From the NCBI RefSeq assembly GCF_029961145.1, contig NZ_JASBRG010000003.1, positions 434,001 through 498,000 on the forward strand: 64,000 nucleotides of DNA. The letters run 5' to 3'. The translations under genes and the position numbers were made by a program. Under the pieces are notes generated by a model, which was not told where the DNA came from, did no database searches, and was given only the letters and a program-made list of their open reading frames with translations. Shown here piece after piece: positions 1 to 8,010 of this stretch (position 1 is its first letter; the number at the start of each line of letters is the position of its first letter). Origin of the DNA: Pinibacter soli. GTDB lineage: Bacteria > Bacteroidota > Bacteroidia > Chitinophagales > Chitinophagaceae.

Positions 1-63
1 TCAAAAGTAAAAATGAGCACTGAGAATCGCTTAAACGGCTACAACGCTCCGTGGTGAGCCCGA

Positions 64-102
64 ATAAAAAGAGGCTGACTCATACTTTTGAACTGGCCTC
101 TT
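64..102 (-). terminator. Rho-independent terminator of the M56 peptidase operon
   Basis: Read on the minus strand, AAGAGGC (102-96) pairs perfectly with GCCTCTT (75-69) across a 20-nt loop and runs straight into a T-rich tract (70-62). It begins 10 nt after the stop codon of the M56 gene, where a terminator for the blaI-like/M56 pair is expected. Bases 1-63 hold no gene that I can support. Confidence 0.75.
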
Positions 103-111
103 AATTATTAA

Positions 112-1881
112 TTACAATGAAACAACCGCTCTTTTCCTAACCACCTTGATTTCCTTTTGCAGAGAGTCAATCTTCATTACATGTCTGTCTCTGAGTTGCT
201 GTTGTTTATCTGCCTTGGCAACCAACATTTGTACAAGTGCTGTGGATTGCATGTCGATGATTTTTGCAACATTATCTTTTTCGTAATAATGCATGCAGGA
301 AAGGGATTGCTCAAGATTTAGCAAAAGCTTTTCTTCATTGCAAATATTTGCCTGCCTGGCCATATCCAATGCGACAGAGGCCTTAACCAGGGCCAGTTTA
401 AGCGCATGGTCCTCTGAGCTTAAAGCATTGATAGAGTCCTGGATATTGTAGTAACTAAAGCTTGATCCCGGAACGTATGGTGAATTCGTGCTGATATTTA
501 TTTTCACGTTAGGCTGTGGTGCAGCCGGAATTACAAAATCCCGCTTTTCGATCGTTTGCACCGTTTCAACATGTATCGGTTCTGCATTTGGTGCGCTATA
601 TGAAACCGCTACAAGCTGCGGAACGGGTGGTGGCGGCGGCGCAAGTTCATCTGCCTGTTTTGTTTCTAATGAATTGCTTCTTTTGATTTTAACTGCAACG
701 AGAACATTTTGTACAGTTACCCTGATCTCTTGTTTATATGTATTCGCTGCCATTCTCGTTTGCTGAATATTGCCTTGCATTTCCGCCACAGGCTTATTGT
801 TTCGCAGCAAGTAATTATAAGGTAAACCACTCGCTTCGGCACTACTGAATGATACTGTTTGCATAGTTGGCGTCAGCGGCGTAATAGTCTCCCTATTTGT
901 TGGCTGCACAAACAATGCAGACGAAAAAAGCAAAAGAAGTAACGGAAAAACAAGTTGCTGTTTGTTGATCTTCGTATCAACGGGCACATTCATAATGCGT
1001 TTAACACGTGTCAACAAGTGCTTTTCATTTTTACCATTGGAAGATAAGCTGAGGGAAGGCAGCACGTTGGATCTGTTTTGCTCCAGGGTGAGCAACGCCT
1101 TCGCATATATTTCAGGCGAATATCTGAATTGAAGAACGAAGTCATCACAACTGTTTTCTCTTTCTGTTTCCAGTACTTTGATGAACAGTTTCGCAAAAGG
1201 ATTGAAGAACAGCATGATGTTTACTAAGCCTAAAAGCACATTTACAAAGTAATCGTTCCTTTGAATATGTGCCATTTCGTGTAACAGGATAGCTTCCAAT
1301 TGTTCCGTTGTCAGCTGATTGATTGCGGCTAGCGGAAGCAGTATAACAGGTTTAAAATAACCGATCAATAGCGGAGCATCTACATTTTTGGAAATCCATA
1401 CAGATACTTTTTTCTTAATGCTCATGCGCATTGAAAGTTCCTGGATGTATATTTTATAGAAGGGAGAGATTTTTACTAAATCCTTTTTGTTGAGCAGATA
1501 AGATGCTCTTATGAAAAATAAAAAGCGCAGCGAAAGAAAGAATACAACTCCGAGGTAAATAATAGAAATATACGGCAGAACTGCGTTGAAATAGTTCAGC
1601 GATTGCTGATATAGCGTGCTGTAATGCTCATGTGCGTAGCCGATAATGGAAAACGAAGCATCCGGCAGGAACCAATACCTAAAAATGAAATTGCCCACCA
1701 CGGTTAGTGTCCCAGCAGACAAAAGCGTCAACGCAATATTGTACTTAACGGCGGCACTGGCTTTTTTGAAGGAAAATGAAAAACCAATGTACACAAGCCA
1801 AAGTGCAGCAAATTGCCAGAGGCTGCTGAGCAGGCTCCATGCAAGCTGTTGTAAAAAAGCAGAATGGCTCAAGGGAGACAT
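112..1881 (-). CDS. M56 family (BlaR1/MecR1-like) membrane metallopeptidase
   Basis: Probable sensor-protease that cleaves the BlaI-type repressor encoded just upstream. Four hydrophobic segments lie in the first 330 residues, as in BlaR1, and the zinc motif HEMAH sits at residues 201-205 inside ILLHEMAHIQRND. The C-terminal 240 residues are not a penicillin-binding domain: no SxxK/SxN/KTG layout is visible. They hold a proline run (APPPPPVP, near residue 415) and a charged, probably helical tail. The protein starts 5 nt after the repressor gene ends, so the two are co-transcribed. BlaR1 of Firmicutes has a beta-lactam sensor domain here. This one probably senses something else, so 'BlaR1' should be read as a fold name only. 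Confidence 0.85.
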   Translation of the reverse strand: MSPLSHSAFLQQLAWSLLSSLWQFAALWLVYIGFSFSFKKASAAVKYNIALTLLSAGTLTVVGNFIFRYWFLPDASFSIIGYAHEHYSTLYQQSLNYFNAVLPYISIIYLGVVFFLSLRFLFFIRASYLLNKKDLVKISPFYKIYIQELSMRMSIKKKVSVWISKNVDAPLLIGYFKPVILLPLAAINQLTTEQLEAILLHEMAHIQRNDYFVNVLLGLVNIMLFFNPFAKLFIKVLETERENSCDDFVLQFRYSPEIYAKALLTLEQNRSNVLPSLSLSSNGKNEKHLLTRVKRIMNVPVDTKINKQQLVFPLLLLLFSSALFVQPTNRETITPLTPTMQTVSFSSAEASGLPYNYLLRNNKPVAEMQGNIQQTRMAANTYKQEIRVTVQNVLVAVKIKRSNSLETKQADELAPPPPPVPQLVAVSYSAPNAEPIHVETVQTIEKRDFVIPAAPQPNVKINISTNSPYVPGSSFSYYNIQDSINALSSEDHALKLALVKASVALDMARQANICNEEKLLLNLEQSLSCMHYYEKDNVAKIIDMQSTALVQMLVAKADKQQQLRDRHVMKIDSLQKEIKVVRKRAVVSL

Positions 1882-1886
1882 ATGTT

Positions 1887-2282
1887 TTAGGCTTCTTTTT
1901 TAAGATCGTCCAGTAATTGTTGAATCTGATCAAGCTCTTCTTTGGATGCTTTATGACTGCCCAATGCCTGTATTACAAGCTGTGTGGAGGAGCCTCCAAA
2001 CAAACCATTGATCATTTTCCCCAATAATTGCTTTTGTGCTTTTTCACGGGTAACGGCTGGTTGATATATGTGCGTTTTGAAAGTATTGTCTCTTTTTACG
2101 AGACCTTTTTCGTGCATGATCTGCATTAATTTGAGAGTGGTGGTGTAACCAACATCTTTTGTGGCAGACAATGCTTCATGCACGTCGCGCACACTGGCAG
2201 AGCCTTTTTCCCAAATCACTTGCAGGATTTCCAGTTCACTTTCAGTAGGTTTTATAGATTTCTGAACAGACATATGAACCAT
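1887..2282 (-). CDS. BlaI/MecI/CopY family transcriptional repressor
   Basis: A 131-residue winged-helix repressor whose N-terminal half matches the BlaI/MecI pattern (PTESELEILQVIWEKG, then SVRDVHEAL, GYTTTLKLMQIMHEKGLV). The C-terminal half is the dimerisation part that M56 proteases cut in the known systems. Two in-frame ATG codons 9 nt apart (2282 and 2273) are possible starts; the family N-terminus does not decide between them, and neither has a clear Shine-Dalgarno. An in-frame extension to 2375 translates low-complexity intergenic DNA and was rejected. It is followed after 5 nt by the M56 peptidase, the usual BlaI-BlaR1 pairing. The likely target is its own promoter and perhaps the divergent L,D-transpeptidase gene. 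Confidence 0.9.
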   Translation of the reverse strand: MVHMSVQKSIKPTESELEILQVIWEKGSASVRDVHEALSATKDVGYTTTLKLMQIMHEKGLVKRDNTFKTHIYQPAVTREKAQKQLLGKMINGLFGGSSTQLVIQALGSHKASKEELDQIQQLLDDLKKEA

Positions 2283-2587
2283 ATTTAGCTCTAAAATACG
2301 ATTCTTTTCGTAAATAATTGTTAAACCAATTTGAAAATTTGAGGATTTGAAAATTTGAAAATGCGCTGTGTTCATCCTTTTGAATTTTTTACTTACTCAC
2401 CTGATATTTCGAGAGTTAATTTGAAAAATGAAAAATTACAGGGAAAGATTTTTCAAATAAAGCACAGTCTTGAAGCCTCTATTCAAAAAAAAGGTCATGC
2501 ATCTATCAGTTTCAAGGTTTTTTGTCGAAATTGCACGTTAATCGACCACAGGTTCGTTTTAAAGAGGTGGCAAAGCGTGTTAGTACC
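2283..2587. promoter_or_regulatory. Divergent control region between the repressor and the L,D-transpeptidase
   Basis: A 305-bp AT-rich gap from which both flanking genes are read outward. It carries a run of short repeats (AATTTGA/GATTTGAAA, about 2328-2362) but no complete TACA-N-TGTA dyad typical of BlaI operators that I could see. No gene is supported here. Confidence 0.4.
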
Positions 2588-3772
2588 ATGAAAAAAATAT
2601 TTCTACTTTTCTGTTTCATATCAGCAATAGTAATTGGCCAATCGCAAACGAGCCAAAACAGTTTTCAACCCACTTTTATCAACTATCAACGCTCCTTTCC
2701 TAAAATAAATGACATCATTAAAAGGAAAGAAGATACGCTTGCAAAACAGTTTGCAGAGAAAGGGTTGATTTGGCCTGCTTCGTATATTTATATCCGTTCT
2801 TTTAAATACGATAGTCAAATGGAAGTGTGGGTAAAGAACAATAAAAAGGATCAGTACAAGTTATTCAAGACCTATAAGATTTGTGCGATGGCCGGAACAT
2901 TGGGGCCAAAGCGCATCCAGGGTGATTACCAGGTTCCAGAAGGATTTTATTACATTAACGAGTTTAATCCTAAAAGTTTGTATCATCTTTCTCTGGGCTT
3001 GAATTACCCCAATCCTTCTGACCAGCTCTTGAGCGATTCTGCACAACCGGGCGGCGATATTTACATCCATGGAAGCTGTGTAACGACCGGCTGTATTCCT
3101 ATTACTGACAGCCAGGTGGAAGAGTTGTATGTGCTGGCGGCAAATGCGAAAAACAAAGGGCAGGATTTTATTCCAGTGCACATTTTTCCTATCCAGTTTA
3201 AAAACAAAAGAAGCTCAGATTATTTAGACAACTATCTCAAAAGTTTTCCTTCTTATTATCCTTTGGCAAATACGTTGAAAGCTGTGTATTACTATTTCGA
3301 CAAACATCATGACGTGCCTTTGATCATGGTGGATAGCAAGGGCGATTATGTGGTGGATGATGAAGTGAAAAAGGCTTCTATAGTAACAGCTCCTGTAAAA
3401 GTTGAGAAAAAGAAATACGAGAAAAAAATCCGCACTCAAGTGCCTTTTGATGAGAAAGAAATTCCAACATCGGTAAATAAATTACCTGTTTATCCAGGTG
3501 GTAATGACGCGTTCCAAACATTCCTGCAAACAACCGGAAAGGATGCTGCGATATTTTTGCCCGAAGAACAACATACAGCCTACGTACAGGTTGAATTTAT
3601 CGTTGATAAAGCGGGTAAGGTCATTAATCCCCGTGTAGTAAAAGGAGGTAATGATGAAGCGAATGATGTCATCCTCGACGCATTCGAAAATATGCCGGTG
3701 TGGACACCAGCGATTCGTCTCGAACAAAACGTTCCGATGAAGTTGAGGCAGACGGTGGTAGTGGGGAAGTAA
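2588..3772 (+). CDS. L,D-transpeptidase (YkuD fold) with C-terminal TonB-like domain
   Basis: A 394-residue exported protein. Residues 1-20 are a signal peptide (MKKIFLLFCFISAIVIGQSQ). The YkuD catalytic signature is HGSCVTTGC with His161 and the nucleophile Cys169, and the upstream GDYQVPEGFYYI segment fits the YafK/ErfK type. Residues from about 280 to the end read as a TonB C-terminal domain (LPVYPGG, YVQVEFIVDKAGKVI, MPVWTPA, VPMKLRQTVVV). L,D-transpeptidases crosslink peptidoglycan or attach proteins to it and resist penicillins. The fused TonB domain may tie the wall enzyme to an envelope partner. The start at 2588 was chosen because the signal peptide begins there; upstream in-frame codons add a non-hydrophobic leader. 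It diverges from a BlaI/M56 pair. Confidence 0.88.
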   Translation: MKKIFLLFCFISAIVIGQSQTSQNSFQPTFINYQRSFPKINDIIKRKEDTLAKQFAEKGLIWPASYIYIRSFKYDSQMEVWVKNNKKDQYKLFKTYKICAMAGTLGPKRIQGDYQVPEGFYYINEFNPKSLYHLSLGLNYPNPSDQLLSDSAQPGGDIYIHGSCVTTGCIPITDSQVEELYVLAANAKNKGQDFIPVHIFPIQFKNKRSSDYLDNYLKSFPSYYPLANTLKAVYYYFDKHHDVPLIMVDSKGDYVVDDEVKKASIVTAPVKVEKKKYEKKIRTQVPFDEKEIPTSVNKLPVYPGGNDAFQTFLQTTGKDAAIFLPEEQHTAYVQVEFIVDKAGKVINPRVVKGGNDEANDVILDAFENMPVWTPAIRLEQNVPMKLRQTVVVGK

Positions 3773-3851
3773 TTAATAATTAATAAAGAATAATTAATAG
3801 GTGTTGCACCAAAGTAAAAGAGCAAAATACTTTTCTTTTAACACCAATGTA

Positions 3852-3881
3852 AAGGCCGCATTCATGATTGAATGCGGCCTT
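3852..3881. terminator. Bidirectional hairpin between convergent genes
   Basis: A perfect 13-bp stem (AAGGCCGCATTCA / TGAATGCGGCCTT) with a 4-nt TGAT loop lies between the ends of the L,D-transpeptidase (plus) and argS (minus). The flanks are AT-rich (repeated TAATTAT) but lack a clean T-run, so it may terminate both genes or only protect 3' ends. Confidence 0.7.
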
Positions 3882-3905
3882 ATTAATTATTAATTATTAA
3901 TTGTC

Positions 3906-5684
3906 TTACATTCTCTCCGGTACTCTTGCGCCCAGCAAATGCATGGCAGATTTCAATACATTCGACGTCATTACTGCAAGGCGCAAACGAAGTTGTTTCT
4001 TTTCTTCATTTTCTGCATTCGCGATAGAGTGAACATTGTAGAATGAGTTGAAAGCTTGCGCCAATTGAAATGCAAAACTTGCAATAACAGAAGGGTTGTG
4101 CTCTTCCGCTGCCTGTGCAATAATGCCCGGATATTGTTCCAGCATTACTACAATATCTTTTTCATGTTTCAGCAGAGGAGAACCTTCAAGTTTGAAGTTC
4201 GCATCAACACCTTCTTTTCTCAATATTGATTTAATCCTTGCATAAGAATACTGAACAAACGGTCCCGTATATCCATGAATATCGATTGACTCTTCTGGAT
4301 TAAAGATCATGCGTTTTTTCGGATCTACGCGAAGAAGATAAAATTTCAAAGCACCCAATCCGATTGTATCGTACAGTTCTTTTAATTCAGTTGCTGTAAA
4401 GCCTTCTACTTTGCCCAACTCTTCCGTGTGTTTTTCTACCACCTTTACAATCTCTTCCACAAGATCATCAGCGTCGACAACAGTGCCTTCACGTGTTTTC
4501 ATACGACCTGTAGGCAGTTCAACCATTCCATAACTCAAGTGGTAAATGCCATCAGCGGAAGGCAGGCCAAGCTTTTGGCAGATCAATTTCAGCACTTTGA
4601 AGTGATAGTTTTGTTCATCCGCCACTACGTAAATGCTCTGATCGTATTTGTATTGCTCGTATTTTTCAACGGCTAAACCAATGTCTTGTGTAATATATAC
4701 AGAAGTGCCATCGCGACGCTGCACAATTTTTTCATCAAGGCCATCAGCAGTAAGATCGATCCACACGCTGCCATCTTCTTTTTGAAAGAAAACACCTTTT
4801 TGTAAGCCTTGTTCTACGAGTTTTTTACCAAGAATATAGGTTTCGCTTTCGTAATATACTTTGTCGAAATCGGTGCCGATGCGTTGATAAGTAATGTCAA
4901 AACCTTCGTATACCCAACTGTTCATTCTTCTCCAAAGCTCCATTACATCTGGCTTTCCTGCTTCCCAGTCTATCAGCATTTGCTGAGCAGCCTTCATGAT
5001 CGGTGCTTCTTTTTCGGCTTCTTCTTTGGACATGCCTTTTTCCATCAGCTCGGCCATCTGCTTTTTTTGTACATCGCCGAACATCACATAGTAGTCACCC
5101 ACGAAATGATCGCCTTTAATGCCTGTTGATTGTGGCGTGGCGCCGTTGGCAAATTCCAGCCAGGAAATCATGCTTTTGCAAATGTGAATTCCGCGGTCGT
5201 TTGCAATGCAGGTCTTTATGATTTCATAACCGTTTGCTTTCAGAATTTCCGCAGTACTCCAGCCAAGAAAGTTGTTGCGCAAATGCCCAAGGTGCAATGG
5301 TTTGTTGGTGTTGGGAGAAGAATATTCTATAACAACACGTTGCCCGTTAGATGGCTTTCTGCCATAAACGGTGTTCTCATAATTTTTCAGCAAAACATCT
5401 TGCCAGTATTTATCGGAAACGGTAAGGTTCAAAAAACCTTTGATGATATTATATGCAGAAAAATATTGAGGATAATTTGCGGTCAGGTGTTCGCCTAACT
5501 CATTTCCAATGGCGTCTGGTGATTTTTTCAATTGTTTTACCAAAGCAAACATCACCACGGCGTAGTCGCCCTCAAATTCGGGTTTTGTTTGGTTTATCTG
5601 AAAATCTTTCTCTGTAAATGTTGATCCGTATAACTTTCCCAGACTTTCGATAACTGCCTGCTGTAAATGCTGAACTATTGCCAT
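3906..5684 (-). CDS. argS: Arginyl-tRNA synthetase
   Basis: Class I aminoacyl-tRNA synthetase that charges tRNA-Arg in the cytoplasm; 592 residues, a normal family length. An N-terminal Add-1 domain is followed by the SSPNTNKPLHLGH signature (HIGH motif as HLGH, residues 131-134) and LRNN. The KMSKS-equivalent region reads GRMKTREGTVV, as is usual for ArgRS, and the C-terminal helical DALR anticodon-binding domain ends in LLGARVPERM. A TATTTTTG -7 box lies 20-27 nt upstream of the ATG. It is a single-gene unit that converges on the L,D-transpeptidase, with a strong hairpin between them. Confidence 0.97.
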   Translation of the reverse strand: MAIVQHLQQAVIESLGKLYGSTFTEKDFQINQTKPEFEGDYAVVMFALVKQLKKSPDAIGNELGEHLTANYPQYFSAYNIIKGFLNLTVSDKYWQDVLLKNYENTVYGRKPSNGQRVVIEYSSPNTNKPLHLGHLRNNFLGWSTAEILKANGYEIIKTCIANDRGIHICKSMISWLEFANGATPQSTGIKGDHFVGDYYVMFGDVQKKQMAELMEKGMSKEEAEKEAPIMKAAQQMLIDWEAGKPDVMELWRRMNSWVYEGFDITYQRIGTDFDKVYYESETYILGKKLVEQGLQKGVFFQKEDGSVWIDLTADGLDEKIVQRRDGTSVYITQDIGLAVEKYEQYKYDQSIYVVADEQNYHFKVLKLICQKLGLPSADGIYHLSYGMVELPTGRMKTREGTVVDADDLVEEIVKVVEKHTEELGKVEGFTATELKELYDTIGLGALKFYLLRVDPKKRMIFNPEESIDIHGYTGPFVQYSYARIKSILRKEGVDANFKLEGSPLLKHEKDIVVMLEQYPGIIAQAAEEHNPSVIASFAFQLAQAFNSFYNVHSIANAENEEKKQLRLRLAVMTSNVLKSAMHLLGARVPERM

Positions 5685-5703
5685 GAAATGTAATTAAGGA
5701 CGG

Positions 5704-5711
5704 CAAAAATA
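5704..5711 (-). promoter_or_regulatory. -7 box of argS (TATTTTTG)
   Basis: On the minus strand TATTTTTG fits the Bacteroidota -7 consensus TAnnTTTG, 20 nt upstream of the argS ATG. No convincing TTG at -33 is present because the upstream DNA is the AT-rich repeat described separately. Confidence 0.4.
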
Positions 5712-5715
5712 GTTA

Positions 5716-5867
5716 TAAGTTTTGAGTTGTAAGTTTTAAGTAGTGAGTTATAAGTTCAATCAACAGGTCCTGGCAAATACAACAATTAAAAAGCGGCCAT
5801 TTAGGCCGCCTTTTGATGAGAGGGAAGTAGCTTGAAACTTACTACTTATTACTCAAAACTTCACTAA
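5716..5867. repeat. Low-complexity inverted repeat (gagttataagtt words)
   Basis: The left arm (5716-5757) is made of words like TTTTGAGTTGTAAGTTTTAA and AGTGAGTTATAAG. The right arm (5831-5867) holds the complementary words CTTGAAACTTACTACTTATT and ACTCAAAACTT. A separate GC-rich terminator sits in the loop. It is one of several gene-end inverted repeats in this window built from degenerate words. Confidence 0.5.
5788..5809 (-). terminator. Rho-independent terminator of msrA
   Basis: On the minus strand GCGGCC (5809-5804), a 5-nt loop and GGCCGC (5798-5793) are followed by TTTTT (5792-5788). It lies about 55 nt downstream of the msrA stop codon. Confidence 0.75.
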
Positions 5868-6559
5868 TTCGTTTTCTTCTTCAACTTATCCTTAAACACC
5901 TTCTCGAACTTTTCCATTTTTGGCCTAATCACGTAGTAGCAGTACGGCTGAGACTGGTTATTTACATAATAGTTCTGATGGTAGTTTTCAGCGGGATAGA
6001 AGTTTTTAAGTGGTTCTATAGAGGTCACGATCGGTTTGCTCCATGCGCCGCTTTTATCCAGCTCTGCCTTGTAATGTTCTGCCTTGTTTTTTTGTTCTTC
6101 GTTGTTGTAAAAGATCACACTTCTATATTGCGGACCTGCATCATTTCCCTGCCTGTCAAGTGTGGTAGGGTCATGCGTTTGCCAGAAAACTTCCAGCAAC
6201 TCGTCGTATGAAATTTTTGAAGGGTCAAATACAATTTGTGCAACTTCCACGTGGCCGGTATTTTTTTCGCAAACCTGTTCGTAAGTAGGATTTGCAACAT
6301 GACCTCCGGAATAGCCGGACGTGACTTTTAAAACGCCATCAAGCTGCTCGAATACAGCCTCCACACACCAAAAGCAACCAGCGCCAAAGGTGGCGGTATC
6401 TGTTACAGTATCGCTCGCCGATGCTGCAACTATCGAGTTTTTTGTTGTTGTAAGATTATTACCCATAGCATTATTAATATTTTCTTTCGGAGCACACGAA
6501 TAAAGTGAAAAGAATAACAGCGAAAGTAAATTTGTAGTTATCGGCATCTTCATTATCAT
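5864..6559 (-). CDS. msrA: Peptide methionine-S-sulfoxide reductase MsrA, lipoprotein form
   Basis: Reduces the S form of methionine sulfoxide in proteins. The catalytic GCFWCVE motif is at residues 61-67 with Cys62 as nucleophile, and typical segments follow (SGYSGGHVANPTYEQVC, YHQNYYVNN). Residues 1-22 form a lipoprotein signal ending in SLYSC, so the enzyme is probably anchored in the envelope and protects exported proteins. This start is favoured by an AGGAG motif about 7 nt before the ATG, unusual here since most genes lack a Shine-Dalgarno. The window shows no neighbouring msrB. A GC-rich terminator follows. Confidence 0.95.
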   Translation of the reverse strand: MIMKMPITTNLLSLLFFSLYSCAPKENINNAMGNNLTTTKNSIVAASASDTVTDTATFGAGCFWCVEAVFEQLDGVLKVTSGYSGGHVANPTYEQVCEKNTGHVEVAQIVFDPSKISYDELLEVFWQTHDPTTLDRQGNDAGPQYRSVIFYNNEEQKNKAEHYKAELDKSGAWSKPIVTSIEPLKNFYPAENYHQNYYVNNQSQPYCYYVIRPKMEKFEKVFKDKLKKKTN

Positions 6560-6678
6560 ACTATACTCCTTTTTTGAAATAAGTATCTAAGTTACGTTGG
6601 TATTAAACAATTAGATTGATGGTTTTTAGCTAAGCGTCTCTTTTTAAGAAACCCTTAACGGAGGGAGATTTTAAAATT

Positions 6679-6751
6679 AAAAATTTGAGATTTGAAATTT
6701 CAAATTGTCCCTCAAGATAGTATTCTCGCACTTTTAATCTCAAATTTCAAA
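6679..6751. repeat. Inverted repeat of aatttgaaa/tttcaaatt words
   Basis: The left arm (6679-6707) contains AATTTGAGATTTGAAATTTC; the right arm (6734-6751) is AATCTCAAATTTCAAATC. The right arm overlaps the last codons of nhaA, so this is probably its 3' hairpin, positioned between nhaA and the msrA promoter region. Confidence 0.5.
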
Positions 6752-7916
6752 TCGTTTTCTTCCCACAGAAATACAAGACAACAAAACCACTCAAAATAGC
6801 TGCAAACGAACCAATTAGCACAGCAATTTTTGAAATGTCCTGAAATTCCTGGGTATCAAAAGCCAACATGGTGATAAAAATCGACATCGTAAAACCGATT
6901 CCCGCCAATAATCCAATTCCGATCATTTGTCCCCACGAAGTGCCTGATGGCATTTCTCCTAAATTTAATTTAACGGCAATAAAAGATAAGATACTGATTC
7001 CTAATGGTTTGCCAAGAAGTAGTCCCAGCATCACGCCCCAGCTGAGGGTAGTGTTCAGGTTGGCAATGAAATTTTCCGGAATAACTATCGCCGTATTTGC
7101 CAAAGCAAATAATGGCAGGATGGCAAAGTTTACCGGCACGTGGATCTTGTGCATATAATGTTCCAGTTTGCCAACAGGTATAAACATTGCCATTACAACA
7201 CCGGCTATGGTTGCATGAATACCAGAGTTAAACACACAATACCACAACAGCAACCCGAGAATGATCGATAGGAAGATATTTAGTTTCTTGAAATAAAAAA
7301 GGAAGCCCAGCACTCCGCAAATTAATGCTGCATACAAGAGATAGTTCCACTGGATGGCACCGCCGTAAAACAATGCAATGACCAGTATGGCGCCGAGATC
7401 GTCAATTATGGCGAGCGCCATGAGGAATATCTTTAAGGAAACAGGCACCCGGGAACCTAACAGCGATGCTACACCCAAAGAAAAAGCTATATCTGTTGCC
7501 ATCGGAATGCCCCAGCCGTGTATGTAGGGTGTTCCTTTATTGATAAATGAATAAATAACTGCAGGAAACAGCATGCCACCAAGTGCGGCCGCTATTGGTA
7601 AAATGGCTTTGCGAAAGGTGGATAGTTCTCCGGTCAGCAACTCCTGCTTGATTTCCATGCCCACTAAAAAAAAGAAGATGGCCATTAAAAAATCATTGAT
7701 CCAGTGAAGCAGGTGATGGGGCAGATGAAGATCTAGCGGAAAATGGAAAGGTTTTTCCCAAAAAGAAATATAGGATTGGCCAAACTGGGAGTTGGACAAT
7801 ATCATTGAAATAATGGTACACGCCAGCAATGTGATGCCAACCGCTCTGCTGTCTTCAATAAAATCTGAAATTGGCTGAACAATGCCTTCCTTTAAAATCT
7901 TCTTTATTGACCCCAT
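6747..7916 (-). CDS. nhaA: Na+/H+ antiporter NhaA
   Basis: Inner-membrane antiporter that expels Na+ in exchange for protons; 389 residues with about 12 hydrophobic segments, normal for NhaA. Family hallmarks are MATDIAFSLG, the paired aspartates in ALAIIDDLGAI (equivalent to the Na+-binding Asp163/Asp164 of E. coli NhaA), SGIHATIAGVV and the C-terminal GIGFTMSIFI. The ATG at 7916 (MGSIKKILKEG) was chosen over a longer frame because the extra 14 residues come from AT-rich promoter-like DNA. It is a single gene between msrA and the OstA gene and is not part of the envelope block. Confidence 0.96.
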   Translation of the reverse strand: MGSIKKILKEGIVQPISDFIEDSRAVGITLLACTIISMILSNSQFGQSYISFWEKPFHFPLDLHLPHHLLHWINDFLMAIFFFLVGMEIKQELLTGELSTFRKAILPIAAALGGMLFPAVIYSFINKGTPYIHGWGIPMATDIAFSLGVASLLGSRVPVSLKIFLMALAIIDDLGAILVIALFYGGAIQWNYLLYAALICGVLGFLFYFKKLNIFLSIILGLLLWYCVFNSGIHATIAGVVMAMFIPVGKLEHYMHKIHVPVNFAILPLFALANTAIVIPENFIANLNTTLSWGVMLGLLLGKPLGISILSFIAVKLNLGEMPSGTSWGQMIGIGLLAGIGFTMSIFITMLAFDTQEFQDISKIAVLIGSFAAILSGFVVLYFCGKKTI

Positions 7917-7934
7917 GTAATCGAAGATACAATT

Positions 7935-7942
7935 CAAAAGTA
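7935..7942 (-). promoter_or_regulatory. Possible -7 box of nhaA (TACTTTTG)
   Basis: TACTTTTG on the minus strand fits TAnnTTTG and lies 19 nt upstream of the chosen ATG. It supports that start, but the upstream DNA is low-complexity, so chance is possible. Confidence 0.3.
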
Positions 7943-8007
7943 AAAAGTGAAAAGTCAAAAAAAGGTGGTCGACTATTAACCACTCTTTTTTGACTTTTTA
8001 TTTTTAA
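7936..8007. repeat. Inverted repeat of aaaagtcaaaaaa words
   Basis: The left arm has AAAAGTGAAAAGTCAAAAAA (about 7936-7966); the right arm has TTTTTTGACTTTTTATTTTT (about 7984-8007). It lies immediately downstream of the OstA-like gene on the minus strand and probably serves as its 3' hairpin. Confidence 0.5.
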
Positions 8008-8010
8008 TTC

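Noticed and set aside
112-2282. BlaR1-BlaI as a beta-lactam resistance module
   Set aside because: The M56 protein has no penicillin-binding sensor domain and no beta-lactamase gene is near, so a resistance label is not supported.
2355-2591. 78-codon open frame in the divergent control region
   Set aside because: Starts in low-complexity repeat DNA and overlaps the start of the L,D-transpeptidase in another frame.
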